Below, in pieces: positions 25,330 through 35,442 of a DNA stretch of 64,000 bases (the first letter of the stretch is position 1; every line of letters starts with the position of its first letter). Location: positions 620,001 through 684,000 of the forward strand of contig BEDY01000005.1 of assembly GCA_002335605.1 (NCBI GenBank). Direction: 5' to 3'. The notes under the pieces are model-generated. The model was not told the origin of the DNA. It did not search any database and saw only the letters and a program-made list of their open reading frames with translations. The stretch comes from Prillingera fragicola (taxonomy: Eukaryota; Basidiomycota; Tremellomycetes; Trichosporonales; Trichosporonaceae). The translations under genes were made by a program, and so were the position numbers.

Positions 25330-26556
25330 TTATACCACGTCTCGCTCGACAGTGACCGATACAGCGAGGCCTGAGTTGGTGTGCCCCTCGGCGAGACTGG
25401 GGCCGAACTGCTCGGCTGCCGTCATGGTGTCCGGCGATGACCACGTCGAGCCCGTCGGGTGCTGCACCGTTGATCCCAGCTTCAAGTCAGGCCCAGCGCG
25501 AGTCCTGGTCGTCAGCGCACTGCGTTCAATAAAACTCACAAAGGTGATGGTTCGCTCCTGAACAGCAGCTTTGTCACCGGCCGAAGCCATTGCGAGTACT
25601 GAGCTACAGCATCGTCGCCGACTCCCAAGAAGAGAAAGGCGACGTAACACATAACGACAGATACCCATCGAGGGAGGAAGTGACGCGTCGAATGCGCAGA
25701 GGAAGGAAGCACTTGTTCGGCACTGTAGCTGACAACGCGAGACCAGTTGTAGTGTACCGCCTTCCAGGAGCCCCATGGCAATGCGTTCTGTGCAGCAACT
25801 ACGAGGAAGTAGATCTCCGCTGGAAGGCCGAATACAACGTCCGCGCTTGCGAGGCCAATCAAGCGAAAGTAATGACTTGAGCTCAGCCCGCTCTGCGATG
25901 ACCGGAGAACAGTCCGGAACTGGGCGTGGCTAATAAAGAAAAATCGAGCAGCATAAACTGAAATTTAGCGGGCAGCCCCTCTTCTTCGCTTCACTCACTG
26001 CCATAAACAGCAGAAATGACACTGAGGACAATAGGCCACATCCATACCAGAAGAATGGACCCCACGCATTGCCAAAGAATAAGCTCGCATCCCACGCCTT
26101 CCATGATGTTGAAGCGATGCGGTTGGAAAATGTACGAAATCGCCATCACCATCGCCGGGAGACCGAGGCCGAGAGCCAAGTCGATGTAGGTTTCGCGGCG
26201 TTTGTGAGCTTGACCCTGGGTGACAGACCGTGACGACGCGATCCGCGCGAGCCGACGATTGACACCCAAGCTGGATGCTGCAAGACCCGTAAAGAATCCA
26301 ATCGAAATCTTCACGCCTATCAGGTTAGGGGACTGCTGACCTCCATAGACCCACTAATGTCGCACCAGACATGCCCAAAAACCTCGTAGGTGTCCCACCA
26401 CAGAAGTGTATTGATGAAAGAGACAAGGGTGTTCACCCACAGCCAGGAGAGGTTGAGAATGGCGCTGGTATTTCGAGCTCGCCACTGAAGGGGAAGTGGC
26501 AATGGCAGTAGAACCAGCGCGAGCCCTGCGAAGAACACAAACGCGACGTCGTGCAT
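25330..26556 (-). CDS. STE3: Ste3-type lipopeptide pheromone receptor
   Basis: Seven-transmembrane G-protein-coupled receptor for a farnesylated pheromone, at the plasma membrane, feeding the Ste20-Ste11 MAPK route. Four exons: 26355-26556, 25999-26316, 25540-25957, 25330-25504, giving 370 residues with all phases correct. Starts MHDVAFVFFAGLALV. Family landmarks are LPLPLQWRARN, the VWCDIS end of helix 2/3, GVNRRLARIAS, the KRRETYIDLALGLGLP helix, QPHRFNIMEGVGC, WPIVLSVISAVYG and HYFRLIGLAS. The last intron (GTGAGT after 25540) avoids a TGA and adds a 57-residue cytosolic tail ending AVSVTVERDVV. An unspliced form would stop early. Whether this is the a or alpha allele cannot be decided without comparison. 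In-frame ATG at 26604 is less likely. Confidence 0.93.
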
Positions 26557-26973
26557 AGTTAGGAGGGGTTGAGCGACAGTTGATGACAGGTGGATGAATG
26601 ACACAAAGAGACTGCAATAGACGCTTTATGTACAGTGCACCAAGGCGCCACATCTATTGTTCTCTCGAAGCTAGATGGCAACCGGCCCGCCAATTGTGGC
26701 GTCCCAGATCCCAGAGGCGTCCCATCAGTGCCTAGATATTGTCACAGGAGAACCGTTCTCCAGATCCCTTCTCTGAGCGAAGGCACACCGAGAAGTAAAA
26801 AAGCAGGACCGTGCACAAGACGTGCATAGACCAACGCCAAATAACTCGTACTATGCACGACCCTTCCTATTGTGGTACCAGACTTCACAGTAAACACAGT
26901 GCAGTTGTCCCCAAAGACGTCCAGGCGGGGCGTGTGCCGCCACGATGCCTGGTTTCGTGGCCGTTGTAGTGTT
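26557..26973. promoter_or_regulatory. STE3 upstream region with GAACAATAG element
   Basis: 417 bp between the REI1 stop and the STE3 ATG, expected to hold the STE3 promoter. At 26654-26662 the minus strand reads GAACAATAG, 98-106 bp upstream of the STE3 ATG. The same 9-mer occurs in the same orientation upstream of the pheromone gene (31941-31949). AACAAT is a core of HMG-box (Sox-like) sites, and HMG factors such as Ustilago Prf1 and Cryptococcus Mat2 drive pheromone and receptor genes. The regulatory role is inferred. Confidence 0.45.
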
Positions 26974-28435
26974 CTATTGAACTGAAATGTTAGCACGCTT
27001 GAAACCACAGTCGGTATAGACGAACGGAGGGGGTCACGGAAATCTAGAATCATCAGCACGGACCAAAGGGAGCACCTACGCTTCTGGTTATTGTTGCGGA
27101 AGCCAACCTTGGTCTTGAACGCCTCGCGCGTGCGCTGGTCCTTGAAAGACTTGCCCTGTTTTTTGGCCCAAGAGGCTTCACCCGCATTCCTTGCTTTGAC
27201 CACCTCCAAGCCGCGACCAAACGCTCCATGGCCGCCAGCCACTGGAACGAGCGACGACGAAGGATCGGCGAGCCTTTGCCTCACGAGTGCCACTTTGGCC
27301 TTGATGGGGTCTTCAGATGTTGCGGCATTGGGGCGTGTGCGCTGAGCATAGTAAACCTTGAGATCACGGTGTCCAAGCACGCGGCCGGAGGGAAGAACAA
27401 GTGACAGACCGTCAGAGGCCAGGGTAGGAAGCTGGCCCTGAAGATTAGCTACTCTCTGCGGCATTGGGCTCACATCAACAAAGTCTTCAGTGCCATCTTC
27501 CTCCATGTCCTCCCAATCCGACTGATCAGACGCGCCACCAAAGTCGTAAAAGTCGGCAAGCTCGGCTCGATCCTCGACGTCTTCGTAGGCGATCTTGCAA
27601 TGCGCTTTGTCTGTCATGTGCTTACGAACAGCCTCCAGACTTCCAAACTCCTTGCCACCATTGGGGCAGTACAGACAGAGATTGCCGACAGCAATTTTCT
27701 CCCCGAGATAAGCCAAAAGACCGGCGAGGTCGATGAGAAGCTCCTTGTCGGGAATGTAAAAGCTGTGAAAGCTTGTCATGTGCGAGAGGTTGGCGTCAAT
27801 GTCGGCCGCCTGGTGGTTGCAGAACAGACAGTGACCAGGGCCGATACGACGGCGAGATGCAGCAATCGCCTTCTCAATGTCATATTCGTCGTCGTCGTCG
27901 TCGTCCTCCTCGTCCTCGTCCTCGTCCTCCTCCTCGTCCTCCTCCTCGTCCTCCTCCTCGGCACGCTCGGTCTCGTCTCCATTCTGGTGCTCGTGCTTTG
28001 GCTGTGCCTCGGCGCCTTCAACATGGTTGTCGACGACCATGGCAGTTTTGAGGAAAGACGACGAACCACCGGTCTCCTGGGATGTTGAGGAGGCTGGTAA
28101 ACGAGCCACGTACGCCTCACGCTCCCGGTGCTTCTTGGATTGCACATGAGAGCGGAACGAGTTCTCGGTTGAGAATATTTTGCTGAGCTATTAGCGAGCG
28201 GTTACGAGGATGCAGCAACGCACTTGCACGGAATGCAGGTCATTCCCCTCGGGTCCGGGCGCACCGCATTCTGTTCCCTTCGTTCAATGACCTTGTCGTT
28301 GAATGACGCAGCAGAGACGGGAGGAAGACTTGCCACCCGACGCTTCATGTTATAGCGGTGCCAGTCGGTGCCGAAGTGAGACCGCTGCTCTTCAGCAGAG
28401 TCGAAGGCAATGCGGCATGAGATGCACGTAAACAT
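26974..28435 (-). CDS. REI1: Rei1-type pre-60S zinc-finger factor
   Basis: Cytoplasmic ribosome-biogenesis factor (Rei1/ZNF622) that helps recycle shuttling factors from pre-60S particles and probes the exit tunnel. Starts MFTCISCRIAFDSAEEQRSH at 28435. Four C2H2 fingers can be seen: CISC..H..WH, CIPCNKIFSTEN..H..KKH, CLFC..HMTSFH and CLYC..HMTDKAH. A long Asp/Glu run (27877-27960) follows the second finger. The C-terminal basic tail reads TKVGFRNNNQK. Two terminal introns then give HFRDPLLQ-stop: donor GTTCGT at 27025, branch GCTAACAT, and an 8-nt last exon at 26974-26981. Without that last splice the protein would run on some 70 unrelated residues. It has four introns or slightly more and shares a 267-bp divergent promoter with DBP10. 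Confidence 0.9.
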
Positions 28436-28702
28436 TTTCGAGTGATGATGGTTCGGTAAAGATAAACCCAATGAAGCACTGGGCGAAGTACAGGACCGTA
28501 TGATCGTTCGAAAGCAATAGTGAACTTTTCTCAATAGTGGATGGTGTGTAATCAAGGATTCTTACATAATGACACGTGCAAGGCATTCATTAATTTTGCC
28601 ACCAGTCACGTGACCACCTTGTCGTTTTGAGACGGAATTGTTCAACCTGACATTTGAACAGTCGTCCAGTCGTCCAACCATTGTGTGTCCGAGCCGTACA
28701 CC

Positions 28703-31138
28703 ATGTCGTCTCACAGCTTTCAAGCGGACTGGCTCTCTGGAGAAGATGGAGCAAAATCGGGAGCTACGTCAACGAGCAAGTCCAAGAACTCCGCGGCTTC
28801 TTGGCAAGCGCTAGGTGGGTGGACTGTCTGAACTATCACTGACTTGGTGCCCAGGCGTGAATGCGCCTCTCGTACGTGCTCTGAATTTGCGGGGCTTCAA
28901 GAATCCTACCCCTATTCAGCGCTCTACTATTCCTCTCACTCTGTCTATCTCTGCCAGGGACATTCTTGGAATGGCAAGGACGGGCTCGGGCAAGACCCTC
29001 GCCTATCTCATTCCTCTTCTGCAGCGTCTTGGGGGCACCAGGAATGAGTCCGCAGGTATTCGAGGACTGATCATGTGTCCAAGCCGTGAACTGGCTGTGC
29101 AGGTTCTAAAGGTCGGAAAGGATCTTTCTAGGAGCTTGGCAACCGGTGAGGATAAGGCACAAGCGCTGCGATGGAGCATCATCATGGGAGGCGAGTCTCT
29201 GGATGCCCAGTTTGAAGCCATGTCGAGCAAGCCGGATATGTGAGTCAGAGACGCGTTCAGAGCGCTAATTGAAGTATTATTGCCACCCCAGGCCGTTTCC
29301 TTCACCTCGTTGTGGAAATGGAACAGGACTTGCGCAGTATCCAGATGGTTGTTTATGATGAAGCCGACCGGTGAGCATGGCACGTTTCTTCGCTGACTTT
29401 GAGACTCTTTGAAATGGGATTTGAATTACAACTCCGCGAGATCCTTCATCGGCTTCCTGCCAATCGTCACAGCCTGCTGTTTTCGGCCACTTTGCCGTCG
29501 TCACTAGCCGAGTTTGCCAAAGCCGGTCTCAACAATCCTGAGCTGGTGCGCCTTGACACCGAGCATAGGGTTAGCCCTGATTTAAACCTGGCCTTCTTCT
29601 CTGTCAAGCCAGATGAAAAGGAGGCCGGTCTCCTGACTCTGCTTCGTGAGGTCATTCAAGTTCCTTTAGCTTCCACCCCCGTCTCCGATCCACCAAAGGG
29701 CATCATCTTTGCGTCCACGAAACATCACGTTGAGTACCTCTCGGTGTTTCTACAGGCCGCAGGCTATCGTGTTTCCTACATCTACGGGTCACTGGATCAA
29801 CTTGCGCGGCAGCAACAGTTGCGTCTCTTCCGTCAAGGACTTACAGAACTGCTGGTAGTAACCGACGTCGCTGCCCGAGGTCTCGACATTCCGGCCATGG
29901 GGCATGTGATTAACTATGACTTCCCCGCTGGCGTTCGCGTTTTTGTGCATCGAGTAGGACGTACAGCGCGCGCAGGTCAACAGGGTCACGCGTGGTCATT
30001 GGTCACGAGGGACGACATGCCTTACTTGCGTGACCTCGAGACTTTCCTGGAACGGCCTTTGATTGCGGATGGGATTTATGGCACAATGCCTCGTGATCGC
30101 TTGGAGACGGCCATCGAGTACATTTACCAGAGTCTGGACACCTCTGAGACTCAACTCCCATCTCTTCGGACAGTGATGAAGAGGGGCCAGTCCATGTATG
30201 AACGTTCTCGAACGAAAGCTTCACGGGATGCTTACAAGACCGCGAAGGCGTTATCGGCCGCAGGACGCCAAGTTCCCATTCACCCGGCATTCAATAACTC
30301 TACCGAGGGTGAATCACCGGAGGATGAAGACGATCGCAACGACCTTCTCGCAGCGATTCAGTCATATCAACCGCAAGAAACCATCTTTGAGATCGGCACT
30401 CGCGGGCAGCACACAGCTGCGCTCCTCATGAAGCAACGTCGTGCCACTATTTCTCAACACCGCAAGAAGCGCCCAGCGCCAACAAATGTCGAGGACGACG
30501 CTGAGGCCATCGCAGCCGCCACAGCGGACAAGAGTTCTGGCGATACGATGACCACAACCCGCAAAAACTACCGTGATCCCAACTTCTTTATGCCTCACGA
30601 GAATCATGAGACTAACCGCGAGAAAGGGTACGTTATGAATGTCAGCGCCTTCAATGCTAACGAGCTCCAGATACTCTCTCAAGGAAGGGACAACCTTTGC
30701 GGAACAAGCGCGATCGTCAACCCTCGATCTCGCGAACGATGAGGGCGCCGCTCAGCGCGCCCAGAAAGCGAGTCAGATGAAGTGGGACCGGAAGAAGAAA
30801 CGCTTCATCAAGGGAGATGGAGTTGGAGACGACAACAAGAAAATGATTCGCGGCGAGAGTGGAGCTCTTTTACCTGCTACCTTCAAGAGTGGTCGATATG
30901 CCGAGTGGAAACGCCAGACCCGCCACACCCCAGGTAAGGACACTGCCTCTGCAGCGGGCTCTACGGGTCCCCACCGTCGTCACACGAGCACTCGAGCTCC
31001 TGCTGGGGGCCTTGCAACAGCGGAGTCGATTCTGAAAGATCGTCGCAAGATGGACAAGGTGCGTGATAACCAAACGAAAAATCCTCACACGAACAGCGGA
31101 AGCAGAAAAATGGTCGTGCCCCTCACAAGCGCAGATAG
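28703..31138 (+). CDS. DBP10: DEAD-box RNA helicase Dbp10
   Basis: ATP-dependent nucleolar RNA helicase for 60S subunit assembly. Starts [16 protein letters not shown] at 28703. Motifs in order: GFKNPTPIQ (Q motif), MARTGSGKT (I), PSRELAVQ (Ia), TPGR (Ib), YDEADRLFEMGF (II), SATLP (III), TDVAARGLD (V), HRVGRTAR (VI). The Dbp10 C-terminal domain follows. It is joined by an intron after NREKG (donor GTACGT, about 30629) to [20 protein letters not shown], and continues [15 protein letters not shown] last 38-bp intron after RRKMDK gives the basic end [13 protein letters not shown] with TAG at 31136. Reading through that intron would instead stop at 31181. Within the MAT-like cluster it separates STE3 from the pheromone gene. 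Confidence 0.93.
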
Positions 31139-31646
31139 CGCTTCGGCGAACAGTTTCATGCATAATCGTACCCAGGCATGATGTACATGTACATGCAGGG
31201 CAAATGCCAAACTGCAGCAGCTGATAATACAGGAGTGTCGAATTGAATAGTGAGGCGCGCCTCATGTTGCCAATTCAACGTCTCCTCAAATGACAGGTAC
31301 AGTTCAGCCCAACTCTGACCACGAATGCATTGCGCTAAGTTGTTTGGCTCCTTCTCGCTCTGAGTTGCAGCGGTTTCGTCTTCCCACTAAATGAACCTCG
31401 GCAAGTTAACTATTTGCGTCTCAAACCCAGTGATTGCAACGTTAGTAGTGCACACCAGTTTTGCAACAATGAATTAGTCCATCGCTGAATTTAACTAAAC
31501 TATGAAGCGCAGAGCCTTAGGGTTCTGTTCTGGTTTTATTAGCAAGGCTGTGCAGGCAGGTACCCACCGCTTCTGACTCGCAGGTGCTACTGCCGCTTAA
31601 ACGACGATGTAGCCCGTTGATGTCATGTGTACTTGCTGTTCGATGC
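31139..31646. other. DBP10-pheromone gene 3' intergenic region
   Basis: 508 bp between two converging genes. It is AT-richer than its surroundings and has no credible open frame. It contains the 14-bp perfect palindrome TGAGGCGCGCCTCA (31251-31264) and a GTACATGTACATG run near 31181-31195. No function can be assigned. Confidence 0.55.
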
Positions 31647-31766
31647 TTAGGCAACAACGCAGCCAGTGTAGCCGTCGGGGCGGTCGTTCTCGGCGTTGCG
31701 AGGAGCCTCGGTGTTGCCCTTGGCGAACGAGACAATGTTGGAGAAGACAGCAGTGAAGGCGTCCAT
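31647..31766 (-). CDS. MF: Lipopeptide mating pheromone precursor (CAAX)
   Basis: A 39-residue precursor with no intron: ATG at 31764-31766, TAA at 31647-31649. It begins MDAFTAVFSN, holds TEAPRN in the middle and ends GYTGCVVA. The C-terminal CVVA is a CAAX box. The cysteine should be farnesylated, VVA removed and the cysteine carboxyl-methylated, before N-terminal cleavage and export by a Ste6-type transporter. The MDAFTA start and the EAPRN segment match what I remember of Cryptococcus MF precursors. By analogy cleavage after the asparagine would leave a 12-residue peptide ending DGYTGC. The leader holds CAAC repeats (TTGG runs at about 31780-31796 on the plus strand). It lies 5 kb from STE3, on the same strand. 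Its a or alpha identity is not decidable here. Confidence 0.93.
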   Translation of the reverse strand: MDAFTAVFSNIVSFAKGNTEAPRNAENDRPDGYTGCVVA

Positions 31767-31860
31767 GTTAATTGATTTGTTGGTTGGTTGGTTGGTGGAG
31801 TGGTTGAGCGGGAGAGTTGAAGAGTGTTGGTGGAGTTGAAAGAGCCTCCAACTGTGTTGC

Positions 31861-32050
31861 TTTTATATCATTTCTCGCCGCCCAACTCAGAAGACAATGC
31901 CCCATTGTAAAGACTTGGAAGCCGGCCTGGCGAGCTCTCGCTATTGTTCCAGTAGTGATGGCTGAAGTCAACATTTCCTCCAGTGCCTGTCATTTCCTCC
32001 ACTCTCGCGACAGAGGTGCACTGGGCATCTTCGTACCTGGCATTTCCTCC
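31861..32050 (-). promoter_or_regulatory. Pheromone gene promoter with HMG-type elements
   Basis: Reading away from the pheromone ATG on the minus strand: TATAAAA (31861-31867, about 95 bp upstream); a perfect inverted repeat ACAATG-CCC-CATTGT (31894-31908); GAACAATAG (31941-31949), also found before STE3; and three exact copies of GGAGGAAATG (plus-strand CATTTCCTCC at 31972-31981, 31991-32000 and 32041-32050). ACAAT is a core for HMG-box proteins, the class that controls pheromone genes in basidiomycetes. The matches are seen directly. Binding is inference. Confidence 0.55.
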
Positions 32051-32947
32051 ATTGGGACGAGCTCAAAGGTCAAATGACAAGAAGCACTGAGGCTCCTTAC
32101 ACGACTGGAAATTAAATGACGCTGCCCCATGCCCATGCGCCAGCCCCCAGAGATTGGCAAATTGCCACTCTGGTTTCTTCACTCATCACTTGCTTCTCAA
32201 CATACAAAGAAAAACGCCAGGATACAGTTTGTTGACACACAAACAGGAGCACCCCTAATGTCTGAACCCTGCGCACTGCCATCGCTGCATTCCGTCGACA
32301 AAAGACATCCCCACAAGCGTTGGCCACCCTCGATATGCGAACTCATCGGAAACACGGTCTGAAATCTGGAACCGTTTGAGATAAGCATTTTGCGCGAGGT
32401 ATGGGGCCATGGGGCGCAACGTGCCACACAGTGCTACCCTGGCATCGCCTGGCATCCCATTGTCACCTCCACCGTATCACAGTATGAGTAGCTAGCTCTC
32501 ATCAGTTCTTCCCATGCGCGGCGTAAGTGCATTGCCACCGACACGGTCAAATGGAGCTGCTGTTGACAACCTCATAGGTGCCCGGTGCTGTCGCAGAGAG
32601 AGGGTGTCGGTGTGCACAGGACTTTGTCATATGTGACTGCCCTCGCGAACGGAAGGCTTGCTCGAGAAGTGTAGGCCTGAGCGCGGAGCTTGCCTGGCCA
32701 AGAACGTTGCTTCTCAGATCGGCCTGGATCATGCCTCGCTGCAGCTTGAAGGGTTCGCTCCGAACGCCACTATGGCGGCGCCACTACACAACCTGTACTG
32801 TGTCTGTGCCGGGCTCAATTGGGCGAATGGCCAACACTGTAAAGTGGGGCCGTGGACCAATGCATGTGCTTGTGGCTCATTTAGTTCTATGGACAGCAAC
32901 TGGCGCTCTGCCAGTGGCGCTACAAGACAGGTTCTCACATTGAAGTC
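32051..32947. other. Pheromone gene upstream / UBP6 downstream spacer
   Basis: About 900 bp without a gene I can support. A plus-strand frame at 32658-32951 encodes a cysteine-rich stretch, but it has no family resemblance and overlaps the end of UBP6. The loose spacing contrasts with the compact right half of the window. Confidence 0.5.
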
Positions 32948-35123
32948 TTAGATCTGAACGGCACTGGGAAGCATGTCAGCTCACTTTATGCTCACCACCG
33001 TGGGTCGCAGTGTACTCACCGGTAGAGGAGAATGTAGGCCACCGAGTCCTCGCCTCCGCCATCCATGCCAGTGATCTTGTCGGCGGTGACCACAGACACC
33101 TTGTCGTCTTTCTTGTAAGCGCGAAAACAGTTGGCTACTCACCATCAAACTTGTACCACTCCTCTTGACCAGAGGCCACAAAGTCACCATCCTTCCTGGC
33201 CCAACCGATGTAGTGGCCCGAGTCCGCTGAGGCGCCTTTATGCGTCACCATAGCTTCAGAGCGTCAGCTGTTTCAAGCCATTCAATGGGAACATGAGTGC
33301 TTACCGCAGAGTTCGTACATGCCCGAGACGTTGGCCCCGGCGTCGTCAATTCCAGCCTGTTCGGCCAACGCAGAAACCTCCTTGTGTTCCTCTTCCCTGT
33401 GAGCCTCTTCACTTTTCTCGTCGGGCGCGGCACCCTTGCCCTTCGCGCGGTTGGCAACGTTGGCACGATCGTCGCGAGTTTTCAGAATCTGCTTCACCGC
33501 ATTGTTAACCGGCGCGACCTTAGTACGCAAATCATCTGTGGCCTGAAGTGGTTAGCCAGTTGCTTTGAAAATAGTGCCTCACAATGTCGAGAACGTCCAG
33601 TTGCAGGGGGAACTTGACCTTGCGCATGATCTTAGCCTTCTTCCTGACTCGTTAGCCACAATTCTTGATGATTTTCCTCACTGGATATCACGACGCCAGT
33701 AGAAGCGAACAAGATGAACGGCGAGATAGTTAGGAAGCCTGGACAAACGTGACTTGCTACGCCGTGTCAACATTGTCAGCAGACGATCCTACTCACGCGT
33801 TGTACACTGCAGTTCGACCCAGACTCGCGCTATTCTTCTCCACTTCCTGGTCCAAGCTCTGCGATCATTAGATTATGCAGTTGCATCCAGCTGCTCACGT
33901 CCAAAATGCCTGACATCAAGAAGTTTGTCGAGATGGAGATGTTGCACTCGAGCTTGAGAGCCTTCTCTGTCGAAACGGACGGCTGCTCATCTGGAGCCTC
34001 AGGGGAAGAGAGACTGTCATTAGTGTGCCACCCGAGTCGTACGTACGTCTTTGTGAGCTCCAACGACATCCAGTCGTCCACGAAGGAGCCACCATTCTGT
34101 CCAGGCAGCGAGGCACGCAAGGCCGAGATGAGCTGTGTCCACGCCTCGTCGGCATCTAGTGGCGTTAGTCCTCGGCACAGGCTACTGGTCGATCCACGTA
34201 CCCTGCTGGGCAAATGCGCCACGTTGGTCCTGCTCGGCAAACTGTGGTGCCAGGGCACGAAGGTTGTTGATGAGAGCAATAGGGGTCACGGCGTCGGTCG
34301 TCTGCGACATGTTCGTGAAGAGATTCTTCATCGACGACGTCAGTTTGCCTTCGGGTCCCGAGCCCGAGGAGAAGCTGCACAGTCAGCGCTTAAACACTCA
34401 TAAATCTGCGTACCCCTCAAGAGCCGTCTGCAGCTGGGGTACAGTACGAATCGCCTGCAGGGTCGAGTTGAGGTAACAAGTGTTGCCGAGATTGACCAAG
34501 CCCGGAGGAATGCGAGTCTGGGCCTGTTAGTGTTGGCACCAGCATTGCAACTCACGCTCAGAGCAAGCTCGCTGTCATCCATATCCTCGACTGTATCCGT
34601 CAGCATGGTTCTACCCGAGGTGCTTACCAAACACCACTTGCTCCCGAGGAGCCTCTGGCAACGGACCGGCCGTTCCAATGACCTGCTCGTCAGAACAATT
34701 CGCCAGCGACAGCTTACAGTCACGACCTGGCCCTGAAGATTGAGTCAGTAAACCGAGGCCGTCATTCGAAAATGCTCACAGCTTTCAGACCCAGTTTAGA
34801 CATGTCGGCATCGTCCTGTTGTCGCTGTTAACCCCTTGCTTGACGAAGTTGTTGTTCTTCCGCCTACCTTCAGGATGCCTTTGACCATGACTTTCATGCG
34901 GTCTGAGTCGTCAGCTATCTGCCACAAGCTGAGGCCCTGAGTATTTACCAAGTGGCACGCCGGTGACACGATAGATTGACTCCTTGAATGCGGTCGCCGG
35001 GGCAGCGATGTCAACATCGACCGCGTGGGTCTTTCCGCCGTGCTTGATGTTCACTGCGCAGGTCAGCACAAGTAGCCGCAGCCGCAGCAGCACCGATCAA
35101 TCCCGTAACGAACCGTTAAGCAT
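32948..35123 (-). CDS. UBP6: Proteasome-associated deubiquitinase Ubp6
   Basis: Ubiquitin-specific protease (Ubp6/USP14) that binds the 26S proteasome base and trims ubiquitin chains. The N-terminal ubiquitin-like domain is VNIKHGGKTHAVDVDI with AFKESIYRVTGVPLG, followed by MKVMVKGILK and MSKLGLKA. The USP domain has the Cys box GLVNLGNTCYLNSTLQAIR (about 34470) and the His box SADSGHYVGWARKDGDF (about 33200). It ends AYILLYRAVQI with TAA at 32948. The first coding exon is only 10 nt (35114-35123, MLN plus one base), spliced with a GTTCGT donor to TGAACATCAAG, which restores the ubiquitin-like start. The gene is split by roughly a dozen short introns. I worked out its main exons but not every boundary. 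Confidence 0.9.
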
Positions 35124-35442
35124 GTCTGGGGTCCGCGAGGGCGGCATGAGGGTGGGTGGGTGGAGAGTGGTTGAAGTTTAGGACATGTTTTTGCCAGCAT
35201 TCAGATGACGCGTCGCTGAATCTGCTTCCGAACATGAGCAGTCATTTCAACCTCATTTCAATGGATGAATGTGGCGACTATTCAGCGACTGTTATTCAGT
35301 GCATGTCCCCCTTTGGAACCGAAAAGGATCCGACCAAACTCTGAAGCCGACAAGCGATGATCGCGATAGAGTGTAGAGTGCATGCTACAGACCCAATCTA
35401 TGCAAATGCTATGCTATGAATCTCCGTCCGGCTATGCGTCGG
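35124..35442. other. UBP6 upstream region
   Basis: 319 bp between two minus-strand genes. It contains a GGTGGGTGGGTGG run near 35152. No gene is seen. It should hold the UBP6 promoter and the terminator of the next gene. Confidence 0.5.

Noticed and set aside
27877..28149. Long poly-Ser frame on the plus strand
   Set aside because: It is the mirror image of the Asp/Glu-coding repeat of REI1 on the minus strand.
32658..32951. Plus-strand open frame encoding a cysteine-rich stretch (CVC .. CKVG .. CAC)
   Set aside because: No family resemblance, no signal peptide, no clear start context, and it overlaps the end of UBP6 on the other strand. I treat it as a chance frame.
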